From positions 1-64,000 of the forward strand of contig NZ_JAIVKJ010000003.1 in the NCBI RefSeq assembly GCF_020524885.1: a stretch of DNA of 64,000 nt, in the 5' to 3' direction. Shown here piece by piece: positions 51,673-60,820 of this stretch. The stretch is from Microbulbifer elongatus. Its GTDB lineage: Bacteria; Pseudomonadota; Gammaproteobacteria; Pseudomonadales; Cellvibrionaceae. The translations under genes and the position numbers were made by a program. The notes below the pieces were generated by a model. It saw only the letters and a program-made list of their open reading frames with translations. It ran no database searches and was not told the origin of the DNA. Each line of letters starts with the position of its first letter. The first letter of the stretch is position 1.

Positions 51673-53988
51673 ATGCGCACACTAATCCTCCTTCTACTCT
51701 CGGTACTGCTGATTAGTGCCTGTGAAAAGAATGTGGAAGTGAAGGAGGCGGAAACCAGCACCGCTCCGGTCTCTCCATCGGATACACCGACCGACCAAGT
51801 GAAGCCGGCTGCGCAATCGAAACCCGGTAAATCCCCTGCTGCGGATAACCACGCGGACTATGTGGGCGCCGAAACCTGCGCTGGCTGCCACCAGCAGCAA
51901 TTTGCAGACTGGCAGAAATCCCATCATGACCTCGCCATGAAAACCCCGGATGCGGAAACCGTGGTGGGTAATTTCGACAACGCAAAGTTCGACTACTTTG
52001 GCACCGAGTCCACCTTTTACCAGCGCGACGGCAAGTACTTTGTGCGTACCGATGGGCCGGACGGCAAGCTGCACGATTATCCCGTTGCCTACACCTTCGG
52101 TATCTACCCGCTGCAGCAGTACCTGATTGAATTCCCCGGTGGGCGGTTGCAGGCGTTGAGTATTTCCTGGGATTCCCGGGCCAAGGAAGAGGGTGGCCAG
52201 CGCTGGTTCCACTTATACCCGGACGAAGAAATCAAGGCGGACGATCCGCTACACTGGACCGGCATCAACCAGAACTGGAACTTCCAGTGCGCGGATTGCC
52301 ACTCCACCAATCTGTATAAAAACTACGATCGGGCCTCCAACACCTTTGCTACCCAATGGTCCGAAATCAATGTGGGCTGTGAATCCTGCCACGGCCCGGG
52401 CAAGGAGCATATGGCGTGGGCAGCACAGCCGGAGGATCAACGCGCTGCGGATGCTAGTCGGGGCCTGGATATCCACTTCGATGGCCGCCGCCAGGCGCGC
52501 TGGGCAATGGATGACAAAACCGGCATTGCCCATATAGGTAACGACGTGGAGACCCAGGCAGAAATCCCCGTCTGCGCCCAGTGCCACTCCCGTCGCGGCA
52601 CTCAACACCCCGGCGTAAAGCCCACCGACGACTTCCTGGACTTCTTCCACCCGGCGCTGCTTAGCGATGGCCTGTACCATGCCGATGGCCAGATCAATGA
52701 CGAAGTCTACGTGTGGGGCTCTTTCCTGCAGAGCAAGATGCACGCCGCAGGCGTAACCTGCAGTAACTGCCACAACCCGCACAGCCTGGAACTGCGCGCG
52801 AAAGGCAACGATGTCTGCGCCCAGTGCCATTTGCCCTCCAAGTTCGATACCGCCGACCATCACTTTCATCCCGTTGGGAGTGAGGGCGCCCAGTGCGTGA
52901 ACTGTCATATGACCGACAAGGTGTATATGCAGGTGGACGCGCGCCGCGATCACAGCTTCCGGGTGCCGCGCCCTGACATTTCGCAAAAGGTCGGATCTCC
53001 CAACGCCTGCACCGGTTGTCACACCGATCAGTCGAATGGCTGGGCAGCAGATGTTCTGGAGAAAAAATTCGGCAAGCCCGACCCACATTACGCTGAGGCG
53101 CTGTACGCTGGCCGCATTGGCGCTGTGGATGCGGAGAGCCAGTTGTTGAAGCTGGTAATGGATGACAAGCAGCCGGATATCGTGCGTGCAACCGCGGTAT
53201 CCATGTTGCCGCGCTACCTGTCCCAGACCAGTGCGCAGGTGCTGCAGGTGATTGCCCAGGGCGATGACGCGCTGCAACACCTTGGGCTGGCGCAGTCCCT
53301 CGACCAGGTGCCACAGCAGGTTCGCCCCGCGTTGGCGATTCCATTGTTGTATGAGGACGAACGCGTGACGGCTTCTCTTGCCGCCAGTGCCATGGCGGGG
53401 GCACCGCTGGAGCAGTATCCACAAGAAGTCAGCACGCGCTACCAGCAGGCCATCAAGGATTACATGAAGTCCGCCGAATTCAACAGCGACCGCCCGGAAA
53501 GCCTGGTTAACCTGGCATCGTTGCGCGGTCGTGAAGGAGACCTGGCCTCCGCAGAGCGACTACTCAAGCAGGCAGTAGCGCTCTCGCCACATTTCACGCC
53601 CGCGGTGATCAACCTTGCCGATCTTTACCGGGCGAGTGGCCGCGAGGCGGACAGTGAAGCGCTGCTGCGCAATGCGCTGTCCACTGCTTTTGACAAGGCA
53701 CCGATTCAGCACACCCTCGGTCTAAGCCTGGTGCGGCAGAAAAAAATGTCCCAGGCGCTGGAAATGCTAAAGGCAGCTGCCGATAGCGAATCTGCGAGCT
53801 CACGTTACGTGTATGTGTACGGGATTGCTCTGAATTCACAGGGTTCGCCCCAGGAAGCAATCAAAGAGCTTGAAAAGGGCCTGCAACGATTCCCTGGGGA
53901 CCGGCAGATCCTTTCTGCATTGGCTTCTATTCATCACGAGCAGGGGAATGAAGTTGCCGCACAAAGATATCAGGCGCAACTGCAATAG
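51673..53988 (+). CDS. Octaheme c-type cytochrome lipoprotein with HEAT-like and TPR region
   Basis: A 771-residue lipoprotein (lipobox ISAC, Cys17) that carries eight CxxCH heme motifs: CAGCH, CADCH, CESCH, CAQCH, CSNCH, CAQCH, CVNCH and CTGCH, all within the first 460 residues. The rest is helical, with a HEAT-like stretch after residue 480 and TPR repeats from about 595 (PESLVNLASLRGREGD, LYRASGREADSEALLR). The layout is that of a multiheme cytochrome-TPR protein family acting as periplasmic electron carrier or oxidoreductase. It is divergent from the MoxR operon. Partner and substrate unknown. Confidence 0.85.
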   Translation: MRTLILLLLSVLLISACEKNVEVKEAETSTAPVSPSDTPTDQVKPAAQSKPGKSPAADNHADYVGAETCAGCHQQQFADWQKSHHDLAMKTPDAETVVGNFDNAKFDYFGTESTFYQRDGKYFVRTDGPDGKLHDYPVAYTFGIYPLQQYLIEFPGGRLQALSISWDSRAKEEGGQRWFHLYPDEEIKADDPLHWTGINQNWNFQCADCHSTNLYKNYDRASNTFATQWSEINVGCESCHGPGKEHMAWAAQPEDQRAADASRGLDIHFDGRRQARWAMDDKTGIAHIGNDVETQAEIPVCAQCHSRRGTQHPGVKPTDDFLDFFHPALLSDGLYHADGQINDEVYVWGSFLQSKMHAAGVTCSNCHNPHSLELRAKGNDVCAQCHLPSKFDTADHHFHPVGSEGAQCVNCHMTDKVYMQVDARRDHSFRVPRPDISQKVGSPNACTGCHTDQSNGWAADVLEKKFGKPDPHYAEALYAGRIGAVDAESQLLKLVMDDKQPDIVRATAVSMLPRYLSQTSAQVLQVIAQGDDALQHLGLAQSLDQVPQQVRPALAIPLLYEDERVTASLAASAMAGAPLEQYPQEVSTRYQQAIKDYMKSAEFNSDRPESLVNLASLRGREGDLASAERLLKQAVALSPHFTPAVINLADLYRASGREADSEALLRNALSTAFDKAPIQHTLGLSLVRQKKMSQALEMLKAAADSESASSRYVYVYGIALNSQGSPQEAIKELEKGLQRFPGDRQILSALASIHHEQGNEVAAQRYQAQLQ

Positions 53989-54020
53989 CTGGAATAGTGG
54001 GTAGGGTAAGCGAAAGAGAA

Positions 54021-54044
54021 AGCGCGGCCAAAAGTGGTCGCGCT
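54021..54044. terminator. Hairpin between convergent cytochrome and sulfatase genes
   Basis: AGCGCGGCCA, loop AAAG, TGGTCGCGCT with one G-T pair. T tract is short (ATTTAG). Confidence 0.6.
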
Positions 54045-54066
54045 ATTTAGTTGGTGAACAAGAAAA

Positions 54067-55578
54067 TCAGTGATTTTCCTGGGTTTCCATTGCGGCCTCA
54101 ATCGCTTTGTTGATATTCAGCGATGCAGACTTATGCCGTGGTGGATATTTTTTGAAGGTGGCCAGATGCTCGTTCAGGATCTGGATCGCTGGCTGGAACA
54201 CCCAGCTTTTACGCATGATCTGATGGAAACCGGTGACACCGTCGTAGTGTTCCAGAGGATCTTTGCGCAGGTTGAACAGCTTGGGCATGGTGTGAAAAAC
54301 CAGATCGCCGTAATAGAGGCCATCAGGCTTGGTAGCGAAGTGCATTTTCCACGGGCCCACGCGCAGTGCGGTTAGCTGCGATTCGTAGTAGTAGAAGATT
54401 TTGTTGCGCGCCGATTCTTTGCGCTTGCCCGTCCAGTAATCGAGGTTGTTCTCGCCGTCGATATATACCTTGTCCGACTTCATAAGTTTGCCGCGCAGAT
54501 CCGGCTCTCCCAGAGCAGCGGCAATCGTCGGGAACACATCCTCGTGGGAGGAGATCCCGTTCAGCGCGAGACCGGGAGGAATGTGTCCGGGCCAGCGCAC
54601 CAGGAAAGGAACGCGCACACCGCCTTCCCAGGTCGTCATTTTTTCACCGCGGAACCCGGTGGTGCCGGCGTCTGGCCAGGAACTCTGTTCGGGGCCGTTG
54701 TCGGTGGTGTAAATCACAATGGTGTTGTCGGCGACACCCAGTTCATCCAGCTTGTCTAGCAGCTTTCCTATTTGAGCGTCATGCTCAATCAGGCCGCTGC
54801 CGAACAAATCGTCTTCAGAGCTGATTTGAGTTGCCAGATGACGGCTTTCGGCTTTCAGGTGGGTATACACGTGCATGCGGCTGGTGTTATGCCAGATGAA
54901 AAACGGCTTGCCCGCCTTTTGCGCTTTCTCCATAAAGTTCAGGCTGCGCTCGAGGATTTCCTCATCGAAGGTTTCCATACGTTTGCGGGTCAGCGGTCCG
55001 GTATCGGTGATTTTCCCGTCGGCATAGGATTCGATTACCCCGCGCGGGCCAAACTTCTTTTTGAATTCCGCGTCTTTCGGATAGTCCTCCTGCTCCGGTT
55101 CCTCGGACACGTTCAAGTGGTACAGGTTACCGTAGAACTCATCGAAGCCATGTTTGGTAGGCAGGTGCTTATCCAGGTCGCCGAGATGGTTTTTGCCATA
55201 CTGTGCAGTCATATAGCCTTGAGCCTTCAGGAACTCCGCCATTGTGGGATCCTTTTCATCGATACCCAGGGGGTTGCCCGGCTGCCCTACGGTGGCCAGG
55301 CCTGAGCGCACCGGTAACTGCCCGAGAAAGAATGCGGCACGGCCGGCAGTACAACTCGGCTGTGCGTAGTGATCGGTAAATAGCGCGCCTTCGTTGGCGA
55401 TCCGATCAATATTGGGGGTTGGGTAGGTCATGCCGTGGGAATAGGCGCTCAATGAGATTGACGCCACGTCATCCACCATGATGGCGAGAATGTTGGGTTT
55501 CTCGGCTGCCTGTGCTGCCGTTATTACTAGCCCGGTCAGCAGGGCGAAACAGGCAAACTGCTTGCGTAAAATGCCCAA
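54067..55578 (-). CDS. Secreted sulfatase, CTAGR type
   Basis: A 503-residue exported sulfatase. The signal peptide ends near TAAQAAEK. Key residues: IMVDDVASI, PSCTAGRAAFFLG (Cys76), YGKNHLGD, FFIWHNTSRMHVYT, and TTDNGPEQSSWPD. Again Ala replaces Pro in the active-site signature. It is the third CTAGR-type sulfatase in the window and lies alone on the minus strand, with the AraC-type regulator gene 163 bases upstream in the same direction. Substrate unknown. Confidence 0.88.
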   Translation of the reverse strand: MGILRKQFACFALLTGLVITAAQAAEKPNILAIMVDDVASISLSAYSHGMTYPTPNIDRIANEGALFTDHYAQPSCTAGRAAFFLGQLPVRSGLATVGQPGNPLGIDEKDPTMAEFLKAQGYMTAQYGKNHLGDLDKHLPTKHGFDEFYGNLYHLNVSEEPEQEDYPKDAEFKKKFGPRGVIESYADGKITDTGPLTRKRMETFDEEILERSLNFMEKAQKAGKPFFIWHNTSRMHVYTHLKAESRHLATQISSEDDLFGSGLIEHDAQIGKLLDKLDELGVADNTIVIYTTDNGPEQSSWPDAGTTGFRGEKMTTWEGGVRVPFLVRWPGHIPPGLALNGISSHEDVFPTIAAALGEPDLRGKLMKSDKVYIDGENNLDYWTGKRKESARNKIFYYYESQLTALRVGPWKMHFATKPDGLYYGDLVFHTMPKLFNLRKDPLEHYDGVTGFHQIMRKSWVFQPAIQILNEHLATFKKYPPRHKSASLNINKAIEAAMETQENH

Positions 55579-55666
55579 AATAATACTCCTGAATTTGATG
55601 CGGAACTGCAGTTGTAGGACTGCTATTCAGCTTAGATCAGGGGGGGATGGGCATGTAATACAGGTT

Positions 55667-55678
55667 GTCTAAATAGAC
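55667..55678. repeat. Inverted repeat in the leader region of the sulfatase gene
   Basis: GTCTA-AA-TAGAC lies in an A+T-rich block between the AraC-type gene and the sulfatase gene. It could be an operator half or a small hairpin; function is not shown. Confidence 0.3.
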
Positions 55679-55741
55679 GAAATTTTGACTTATTAATTCA
55701 ATTTTTAAATTAAAACCGGAAGAATATTTCTCGGAGTTTCT

Positions 55742-56749
55742 TCAAGAGGGACGCCGCCCTTCGGCCGTGGAAGGTGGTATGCCAAACCAGCGGCGGAAGC
55801 TCCGGCTGAATACGGCAAGATCTGCGTAACCGAGATTCAACGCGATACTGGTGAGTGGCATGCTGCTTTTGAACACCGCGGTTTTGGCGACTTCCTTGCG
55901 GGTTTCTTCCAGGAGTGATCGAAAACTTGTTTGTGAAGATTCGAGCGCCCGCTGCAACTTTTTCGGATGCATTCCCAGGCAGAGTGCAACGTTGGTTTTG
56001 CTGCAATCTCCGGTAGGCAGCAGGCCGAGGATGGCGTGTTTCACCAGCGGGGTCAGGTCGCTATCGGGGTCCGTTTTCAGCTGTTCGAATTGGCTGAAAA
56101 TAATCTCATTAACCAGCCCTTCCAAGGTGCGCGGTTTCTTTGCCAGCGTTTCGCGGTCGATAAAAAAACCATCGTGTTCGGCATTGAATTCCACCGGACA
56201 AGCGAAGGCCTGCTGGTAAAAGTCTTTCCCTTTCTCCGGTGGCGGATGCCGAAACAAAACCCGGCTGGAATGCCACTGGTGGCCAGCCATATCCCGGATC
56301 AGCTGGTAGATCAGTGCGATGCTGAGCGCCATCAATTGCGGAAAGCGGCCGTGCTGTGCAACCAGGATATCCAGCTTGAGCGCGGTTTCTGCCCGCTCAG
56401 TGGGATTCAGGGTGAGGATGGCCCCCTGGGCATGCAGGTGGGTGTGCTTACTGCCTACGGCGAGGGCGCTGGTCACACTGTCCTGGCGGGACATGTAGGC
56501 CCCAAACAACCCCAGCACACGCAAGCCCTGGCTCATGCCCAAGCGCAGGCCAAAGGTTTCGGTACCGGTTTCCCGTGCGGTCAGCTCCAGCAATTGGCCG
56601 AGCTTCTCATAGGGGATCAGGTTGTCGGGGTCGCGCAGCTGGCTGGTGGGCAAGCCGATGGCCCGCTGCAGTTGTACCGGGTTGGCGCCCAACTTTCTTG
56701 CCAGCTCATCATATCCATTGAGGGACCCGGCTCTGACGAATTCAGTCAT
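55742..56749 (-). CDS. AraC family transcriptional regulator with N-terminal ligand-binding domain
   Basis: A 335-residue regulator. The N-terminal two thirds match the arabinose-binding-type (PF12625-like) sensor domain of the OruR group (LARKLGANPVQLQRAIGLP, LGLRLGMSQGLRVLG). The C-terminal HTH pair is in VALCLGMHPKKLQRALESSQTSFRSLLEETRK and LTSIALNLGYADLAVFSRSFRRWFG. It is divergent from the TonB-receptor operon at 57022 and upstream of the sulfatase at 54067 on the same strand, so it is a good candidate regulator of one or both. Confidence 0.85.
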   Translation of the reverse strand: MTEFVRAGSLNGYDELARKLGANPVQLQRAIGLPTSQLRDPDNLIPYEKLGQLLELTARETGTETFGLRLGMSQGLRVLGLFGAYMSRQDSVTSALAVGSKHTHLHAQGAILTLNPTERAETALKLDILVAQHGRFPQLMALSIALIYQLIRDMAGHQWHSSRVLFRHPPPEKGKDFYQQAFACPVEFNAEHDGFFIDRETLAKKPRTLEGLVNEIIFSQFEQLKTDPDSDLTPLVKHAILGLLPTGDCSKTNVALCLGMHPKKLQRALESSQTSFRSLLEETRKEVAKTAVFKSSMPLTSIALNLGYADLAVFSRSFRRWFGIPPSTAEGRRPS

Positions 56750-57021
56750 GCTCGTGGCTCACATCGCTTCATTATTTGTTATTCGTTGTATGGACCTGCG
56801 GTCTGTCGCCGCTTTTGCCAATCGTGGCACAACTCTGGTGCCGCGATGAGTGAGCTTATCGCTAGTGTCCCGTTTTGCAAAGTGGTTGTCCCAAAAAATC
56901 AAACCGAATGATTCGGGCTCAATTACTCTCGTAGTCGTTCCTGTAGCACCAAGGGCATGCCGGCAGCAGATCGGTTACTCCCGGCACATATAAAAATAAC
57001 GCTAAACGAGGACGCCTAGCG

Positions 57022-59601
57022 ATGATTGAGTCACAACTCAAAACCAAGCGTACAATTCTCAGCAGTCTGATTTTCACCCTGATTAACATGCCCGCATTGG
57101 CGCAAACCACTGTGGAAAGTGACCGTCAGGATAACAATGGTCGCGTTCTGGAAAACGTGACGGTAACCGCACAGAAACGCGAGCAGTCCCTGCAGGACGT
57201 GCCGCTATCGGTTTCCGCCATGTCCGGCGAGACAATTCAGGAAGCGGGCATCGAACGCTTCGAAGATTTTTCCGCATACATCCCCAACATGTCGGTTACC
57301 AAGAGCTCCATTTCCGACAAGATCAATATCCGCGGTATGCAGTCTGGTGAGCAGGCCGGTTTTGAGCAGTCCGTGGGTACGTTTGTAAACGGTATTTACC
57401 GCGGTCGTGCGGCACAGTCCCGTTTCGCGTTTGTGGATGTGGAGCGTGTGGAAGTACTGCGCGGTCCGCAGAGTATTCTGTTTGGAAAAAACACCGTTGC
57501 CGGTGCACTGAATATCACCAGCGCGCGCCCCACCGAAGATTTCACAGCGAAACTGAGCGCGAGTTATACCCCCGAGTTCGAACAGAGCGAACTGGAAGGC
57601 ATGGTATCTGGTGAGCTGGCAGACGGTGTCCGCGGTCGCCTGGTGTTGCTGTCCCGCGAGATGGACAAGGGCTGGGTGCACAACGAGTTTTACGATACCA
57701 ACGATCCGCGCAGTGACGAGCTGATGGGCCGTGCCACCCTGGAGTGGGATGTCTCCGACAGTACCGTCATTACCGCAATCGCGGAGAGCGCGGACTTTGA
57801 CATGGGTGCCTTTCCACACGCGACCAAAGTTGCGGGGCCCCTGGCGGCTCTGGGTGCCATCGAGGGTACCGACGTCACCAGCATGGGTAACACCAACCCG
57901 GTACTGAATTTTGGCGCCACCCAGAAAATGGCCGGCAACCACAACGAATTCACCGTAATGAGTGAAACCGAGCTGGATGCCGGCACCCTCAATATCGTTG
58001 CCGGTCACTCGGCCTACGATTACGAGCGCTACCTGGATGCGGACTACTCGCCCCTGGATGGCCTGCGTTTTGACGATACCGAAGACTTTTCCCAGAGCAG
58101 TCTGGAAGTACGTTTCAGCGGCAGCGCCGGTGACAACTTCGAATACATGACGGGCCTCTACTGGCAGCAGCAGGACATGACCGTCGATGGCCTGTCCCTG
58201 TTCAATATCCCGGTGCTGCAGCAGGTACTGCTGGGCGGCTGTGCTGCAGGCGTGGGCGCCATGGGCGGCGACCTGGGCTCTGTCTATGTGGGTGGTGATG
58301 CGGTTGCCACCGGTGCCGGTGTGATCGCGCTTGGCGGCCCGGCCGGGTTGGTAAATTCCTGTGGCACCGCGGCGGCATTTGATGGCATACCAGATGGTGT
58401 GGGCCGTTATGCCCGACTGCAACAGCAGACCGATACCTTGGGTGCCTTTGCGCAGGGTACCTGGCATATCACCGACAGTTTCCGCACGACCCTCGGCCTG
58501 CGTTACACCAGCGAAGAGAAGTCAGCAGACAAGGCCACTTACGCGGTGGACTTCGCCGAACGCAATACCACCCCAACCGAACAGGCCTGGGTAACCGCGG
58601 TGTCCAGTTCGGTGGGTGAATTTACCACGCATAGCTTCAACGCAAATGACCCGGGCATGACGCGCAAGGAAAACAGCCCTACCTGGTCTGTGAACCTGCA
58701 GTACGACCTGAATGACAGTGTTATGGCGTACACCACTCTCTCCACCGGCTTCAAGGCGGGCGGTTTCAACTCCTTCTACATGCGTAGTCCGACCCGCGGC
58801 AACGGCGCCTTCTCTGAAGACGTGAGCTTTGAAGAAGAGAAGGCCACCTCATTTGAAGTCGGTCTTAAGTCATCCCTGCTCGGCGGTGCGGCGGAGCTGA
58901 ATGTGGCCGCATTCCAGACCCGCTTCGAGGACCTGCAGGCGGCCATCTTCAGTGGTAACACCACCTTCGAGGTGCAGAATGCGGCGGAAGCCACTTCCCA
59001 GGGCATCGAGGTGGATGGCCGCTGGATGGTGACTGATAACCTGACTCTGTCCGGTGCGCTGGGCCTGCTGGATTTCTCCTACGACAAATTCCCCAACCAG
59101 GCGTGTACCAGTGCGCAGTTCCTGTCGGAGCGCGAGGCGCTCTACCAGGCCGCGGGCGCTGCAGGTGATATCGCCGGCCAGCTGGGCGCGGCGCTGGGTT
59201 ACAACAACGCGCTGTGTGCCGCTGCGGGCACCAATGACCTCTCCGGTCGCACTGCAGCCAATGCCCCTGACACCACAGCTTCCCTCTCGGCCAGTCATTA
59301 CCTCCCACTGGGTAACTACGAGCTGAAATCGAATTTTGCGGTCAACTACTACAGCGATACCTATCGCTCGGACGACCTGGATCCGATCAGCCTGGAGCAG
59401 GGCAAGGCGTTTGTGAATGCGGGTCTGATCTTCATGCCGGTGGATGGTAGCTGGCAGGTCGCCCTGACCGGGAAAAACCTCACCGACCGCGATCACTTCA
59501 ATTACATCAACGACGTGCCGCTGTTCGCCGGAGCGCATAACTACATGCCACTGGCCGGTCGCTCCTGGAACGTCAAGTTCAGCTATACCCTGGGTGATTA
59601 A
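57022..59601 (+). CDS. TonB-dependent outer-membrane receptor
   Basis: An 859-residue outer-membrane receptor. Signal peptide ends near NMPALAQT. The plug is clear: VTVTAQKREQSLQDVPLSVSAM, GIERFEDFSAYIPNM, INIRGMQSGEQAGFEQSVGTFVNGIYRGR, VERVEVLRGPQSILFGKNT, GALNITSARP. The barrel follows and ends in an aromatic-rich strand (SWNVKFSYTLGD), as the barrel insertion signal requires. Two barrel loops are unusually Gly/Ala-rich with Cys pairs (near residues 395-450 and 700-735). Start ATG has GAGGA about 10 bases upstream. It heads a operon with ADH, SDR and cupin genes. Confidence 0.92.
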   Translation: MIESQLKTKRTILSSLIFTLINMPALAQTTVESDRQDNNGRVLENVTVTAQKREQSLQDVPLSVSAMSGETIQEAGIERFEDFSAYIPNMSVTKSSISDKINIRGMQSGEQAGFEQSVGTFVNGIYRGRAAQSRFAFVDVERVEVLRGPQSILFGKNTVAGALNITSARPTEDFTAKLSASYTPEFEQSELEGMVSGELADGVRGRLVLLSREMDKGWVHNEFYDTNDPRSDELMGRATLEWDVSDSTVITAIAESADFDMGAFPHATKVAGPLAALGAIEGTDVTSMGNTNPVLNFGATQKMAGNHNEFTVMSETELDAGTLNIVAGHSAYDYERYLDADYSPLDGLRFDDTEDFSQSSLEVRFSGSAGDNFEYMTGLYWQQQDMTVDGLSLFNIPVLQQVLLGGCAAGVGAMGGDLGSVYVGGDAVATGAGVIALGGPAGLVNSCGTAAAFDGIPDGVGRYARLQQQTDTLGAFAQGTWHITDSFRTTLGLRYTSEEKSADKATYAVDFAERNTTPTEQAWVTAVSSSVGEFTTHSFNANDPGMTRKENSPTWSVNLQYDLNDSVMAYTTLSTGFKAGGFNSFYMRSPTRGNGAFSEDVSFEEEKATSFEVGLKSSLLGGAAELNVAAFQTRFEDLQAAIFSGNTTFEVQNAAEATSQGIEVDGRWMVTDNLTLSGALGLLDFSYDKFPNQACTSAQFLSEREALYQAAGAAGDIAGQLGAALGYNNALCAAAGTNDLSGRTAANAPDTTASLSASHYLPLGNYELKSNFAVNYYSDTYRSDDLDPISLEQGKAFVNAGLIFMPVDGSWQVALTGKNLTDRDHFNYINDVPLFAGAHNYMPLAGRSWNVKFSYTLGD

Positions 59602-59683
59602 TTGCATGCTGGCAGCGGCGCCCCTGCGCGCCGTTGCTGCGCTTTGACACCATCAACGATAAAAATAAATTCGAGAAAACATT

Positions 59684-60745
59684 ATGCAAACCATGGAATC
59701 CGTGGTGCTGCGCAACGGCGCCATTCAGCTGGAAACCGTCGACATTCCACAACCGGGACCGGGGCAGGTACTGGTGAAATCCCTCGCCTGTGGAATCTGC
59801 GGCTCCGACCTGCACCTGACTCGTCACAGTGACGAAGTATTCGACCTCTACAAAAAGATGGGCTTGATGCCGGCGGAACTCGAAGTCAACCCGGACATCA
59901 TGCTGGGCCATGAATTCAGTGCAGAGGTCGTGGCCTATGGTCCGGAAACCCAGGGTGCCCTGGCGGTGGGCTCCAAGGTCACCAGTGTACCCATTCTGAT
60001 GTCCCAGAACGGCGCGGGTATTGGGGTAACCCCCGGTGTGAACGGTGCCTATTCCGAATATTTCCTGCTCGACGAAGCGCTGATGCTGCCACTGCCGGAA
60101 GGGGTTTCCCCGCAGGCGGCGGCGATCACCGAGCCGCTCGCCGTCGGACTGCATTCGGTTAATCGCTCGGATATAGGCGAAAACGAGGTGGCGCTGGTAG
60201 CCGGCTGTGGCCCTATCGGGCTTGCTGTCATTGCCGCTCTGCGTCTGCGCGGTGTGCGACACATCGTTGCCTCCGACCCGCAGGCCTCCAGCCGCGAAAT
60301 GGCGCTGGAATTCGGTGCCACTGAAGCGGTAGACCCGACCAGCGACGATGAAGTCGCGAAAGCCGCCGCACTGGCCGGTGATAACCAGGTAGTGATTTTT
60401 GAATGTGTGGGAATCCACACGCTGCTGGATGGGTTTATTCGCCGTGCCCCGCCCAAGGCCCGCCTCGTAGTGACCGGGGTACACACCGCGGAAACACCGG
60501 TGAATTTCGCCTTCGCACTGGTGAAGGAAATGGATATCCGCTTTACCTACTACTACACACCGGAAGAATTTGCCGAATGCCTTAATCGTATCGCCAAGGG
60601 CCAGGTCAACTGGAAGGCATTGTGGACCGGCACCGTGGGTATCGATGGGGTGCCGGGTGCGTTCAAAACCCTGATGCAACCCAACTCCCACATCAAAGTC
60701 ATTGTTGAACCGTGGCGCGCGGGCGAACTTGAGCACGCAAAGTAA
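59684..60745 (+). CDS. Zinc-dependent alcohol dehydrogenase family protein
   Basis: A 353-residue cytoplasmic MDR oxidoreductase. Catalytic zinc ligands are in CGICGSDLH and GHEFSAEV; the Rossmann motif is VAGCGPIGLAVIAAL. Only one Cys pair region is seen, and the four-Cys structural-zinc loop of classical ADHs is absent; SVPILMSQNGAGIG occupies that place. The family uses NAD(P)+ to oxidise alcohols or ketone-forming substrates. It follows the TonB receptor by 82 bases and is probably the first cytoplasmic step of the pathway. Confidence 0.85.
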   Translation: MQTMESVVLRNGAIQLETVDIPQPGPGQVLVKSLACGICGSDLHLTRHSDEVFDLYKKMGLMPAELEVNPDIMLGHEFSAEVVAYGPETQGALAVGSKVTSVPILMSQNGAGIGVTPGVNGAYSEYFLLDEALMLPLPEGVSPQAAAITEPLAVGLHSVNRSDIGENEVALVAGCGPIGLAVIAALRLRGVRHIVASDPQASSREMALEFGATEAVDPTSDDEVAKAAALAGDNQVVIFECVGIHTLLDGFIRRAPPKARLVVTGVHTAETPVNFAFALVKEMDIRFTYYYTPEEFAECLNRIAKGQVNWKALWTGTVGIDGVPGAFKTLMQPNSHIKVIVEPWRAGELEHAK

Positions 60746-60820
60746 CGCAAGGGAATGCAAGGGAATACAAGGGAATACAAGGGAATACAAGGGAATACAA
60801 AGTAACGCGAGGTAATTCCA
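60741..60820 (+). repeat. Tandem array of 10-bp units before the SDR gene
   Basis: Units of 10 bp run from the end of the ADH gene to the SDR start: AGTAACGCAA, GGGAATGCAA, four times GGGAATACAA, AGTAACGCGA, GGTAATTCCA, then ATG at 60821. Four units are identical and the outer ones diverged. The unit contains a purine-rich AAGGGA, so the array supplies repeated candidate ribosome-binding sequences. Confidence 0.9.

Noticed and set aside
59609-59639. GC-rich hairpin after the TonB receptor gene as a terminator
   Set aside because: It has no T tract and the next gene follows in the same direction, so I leave it as an unassigned structure.
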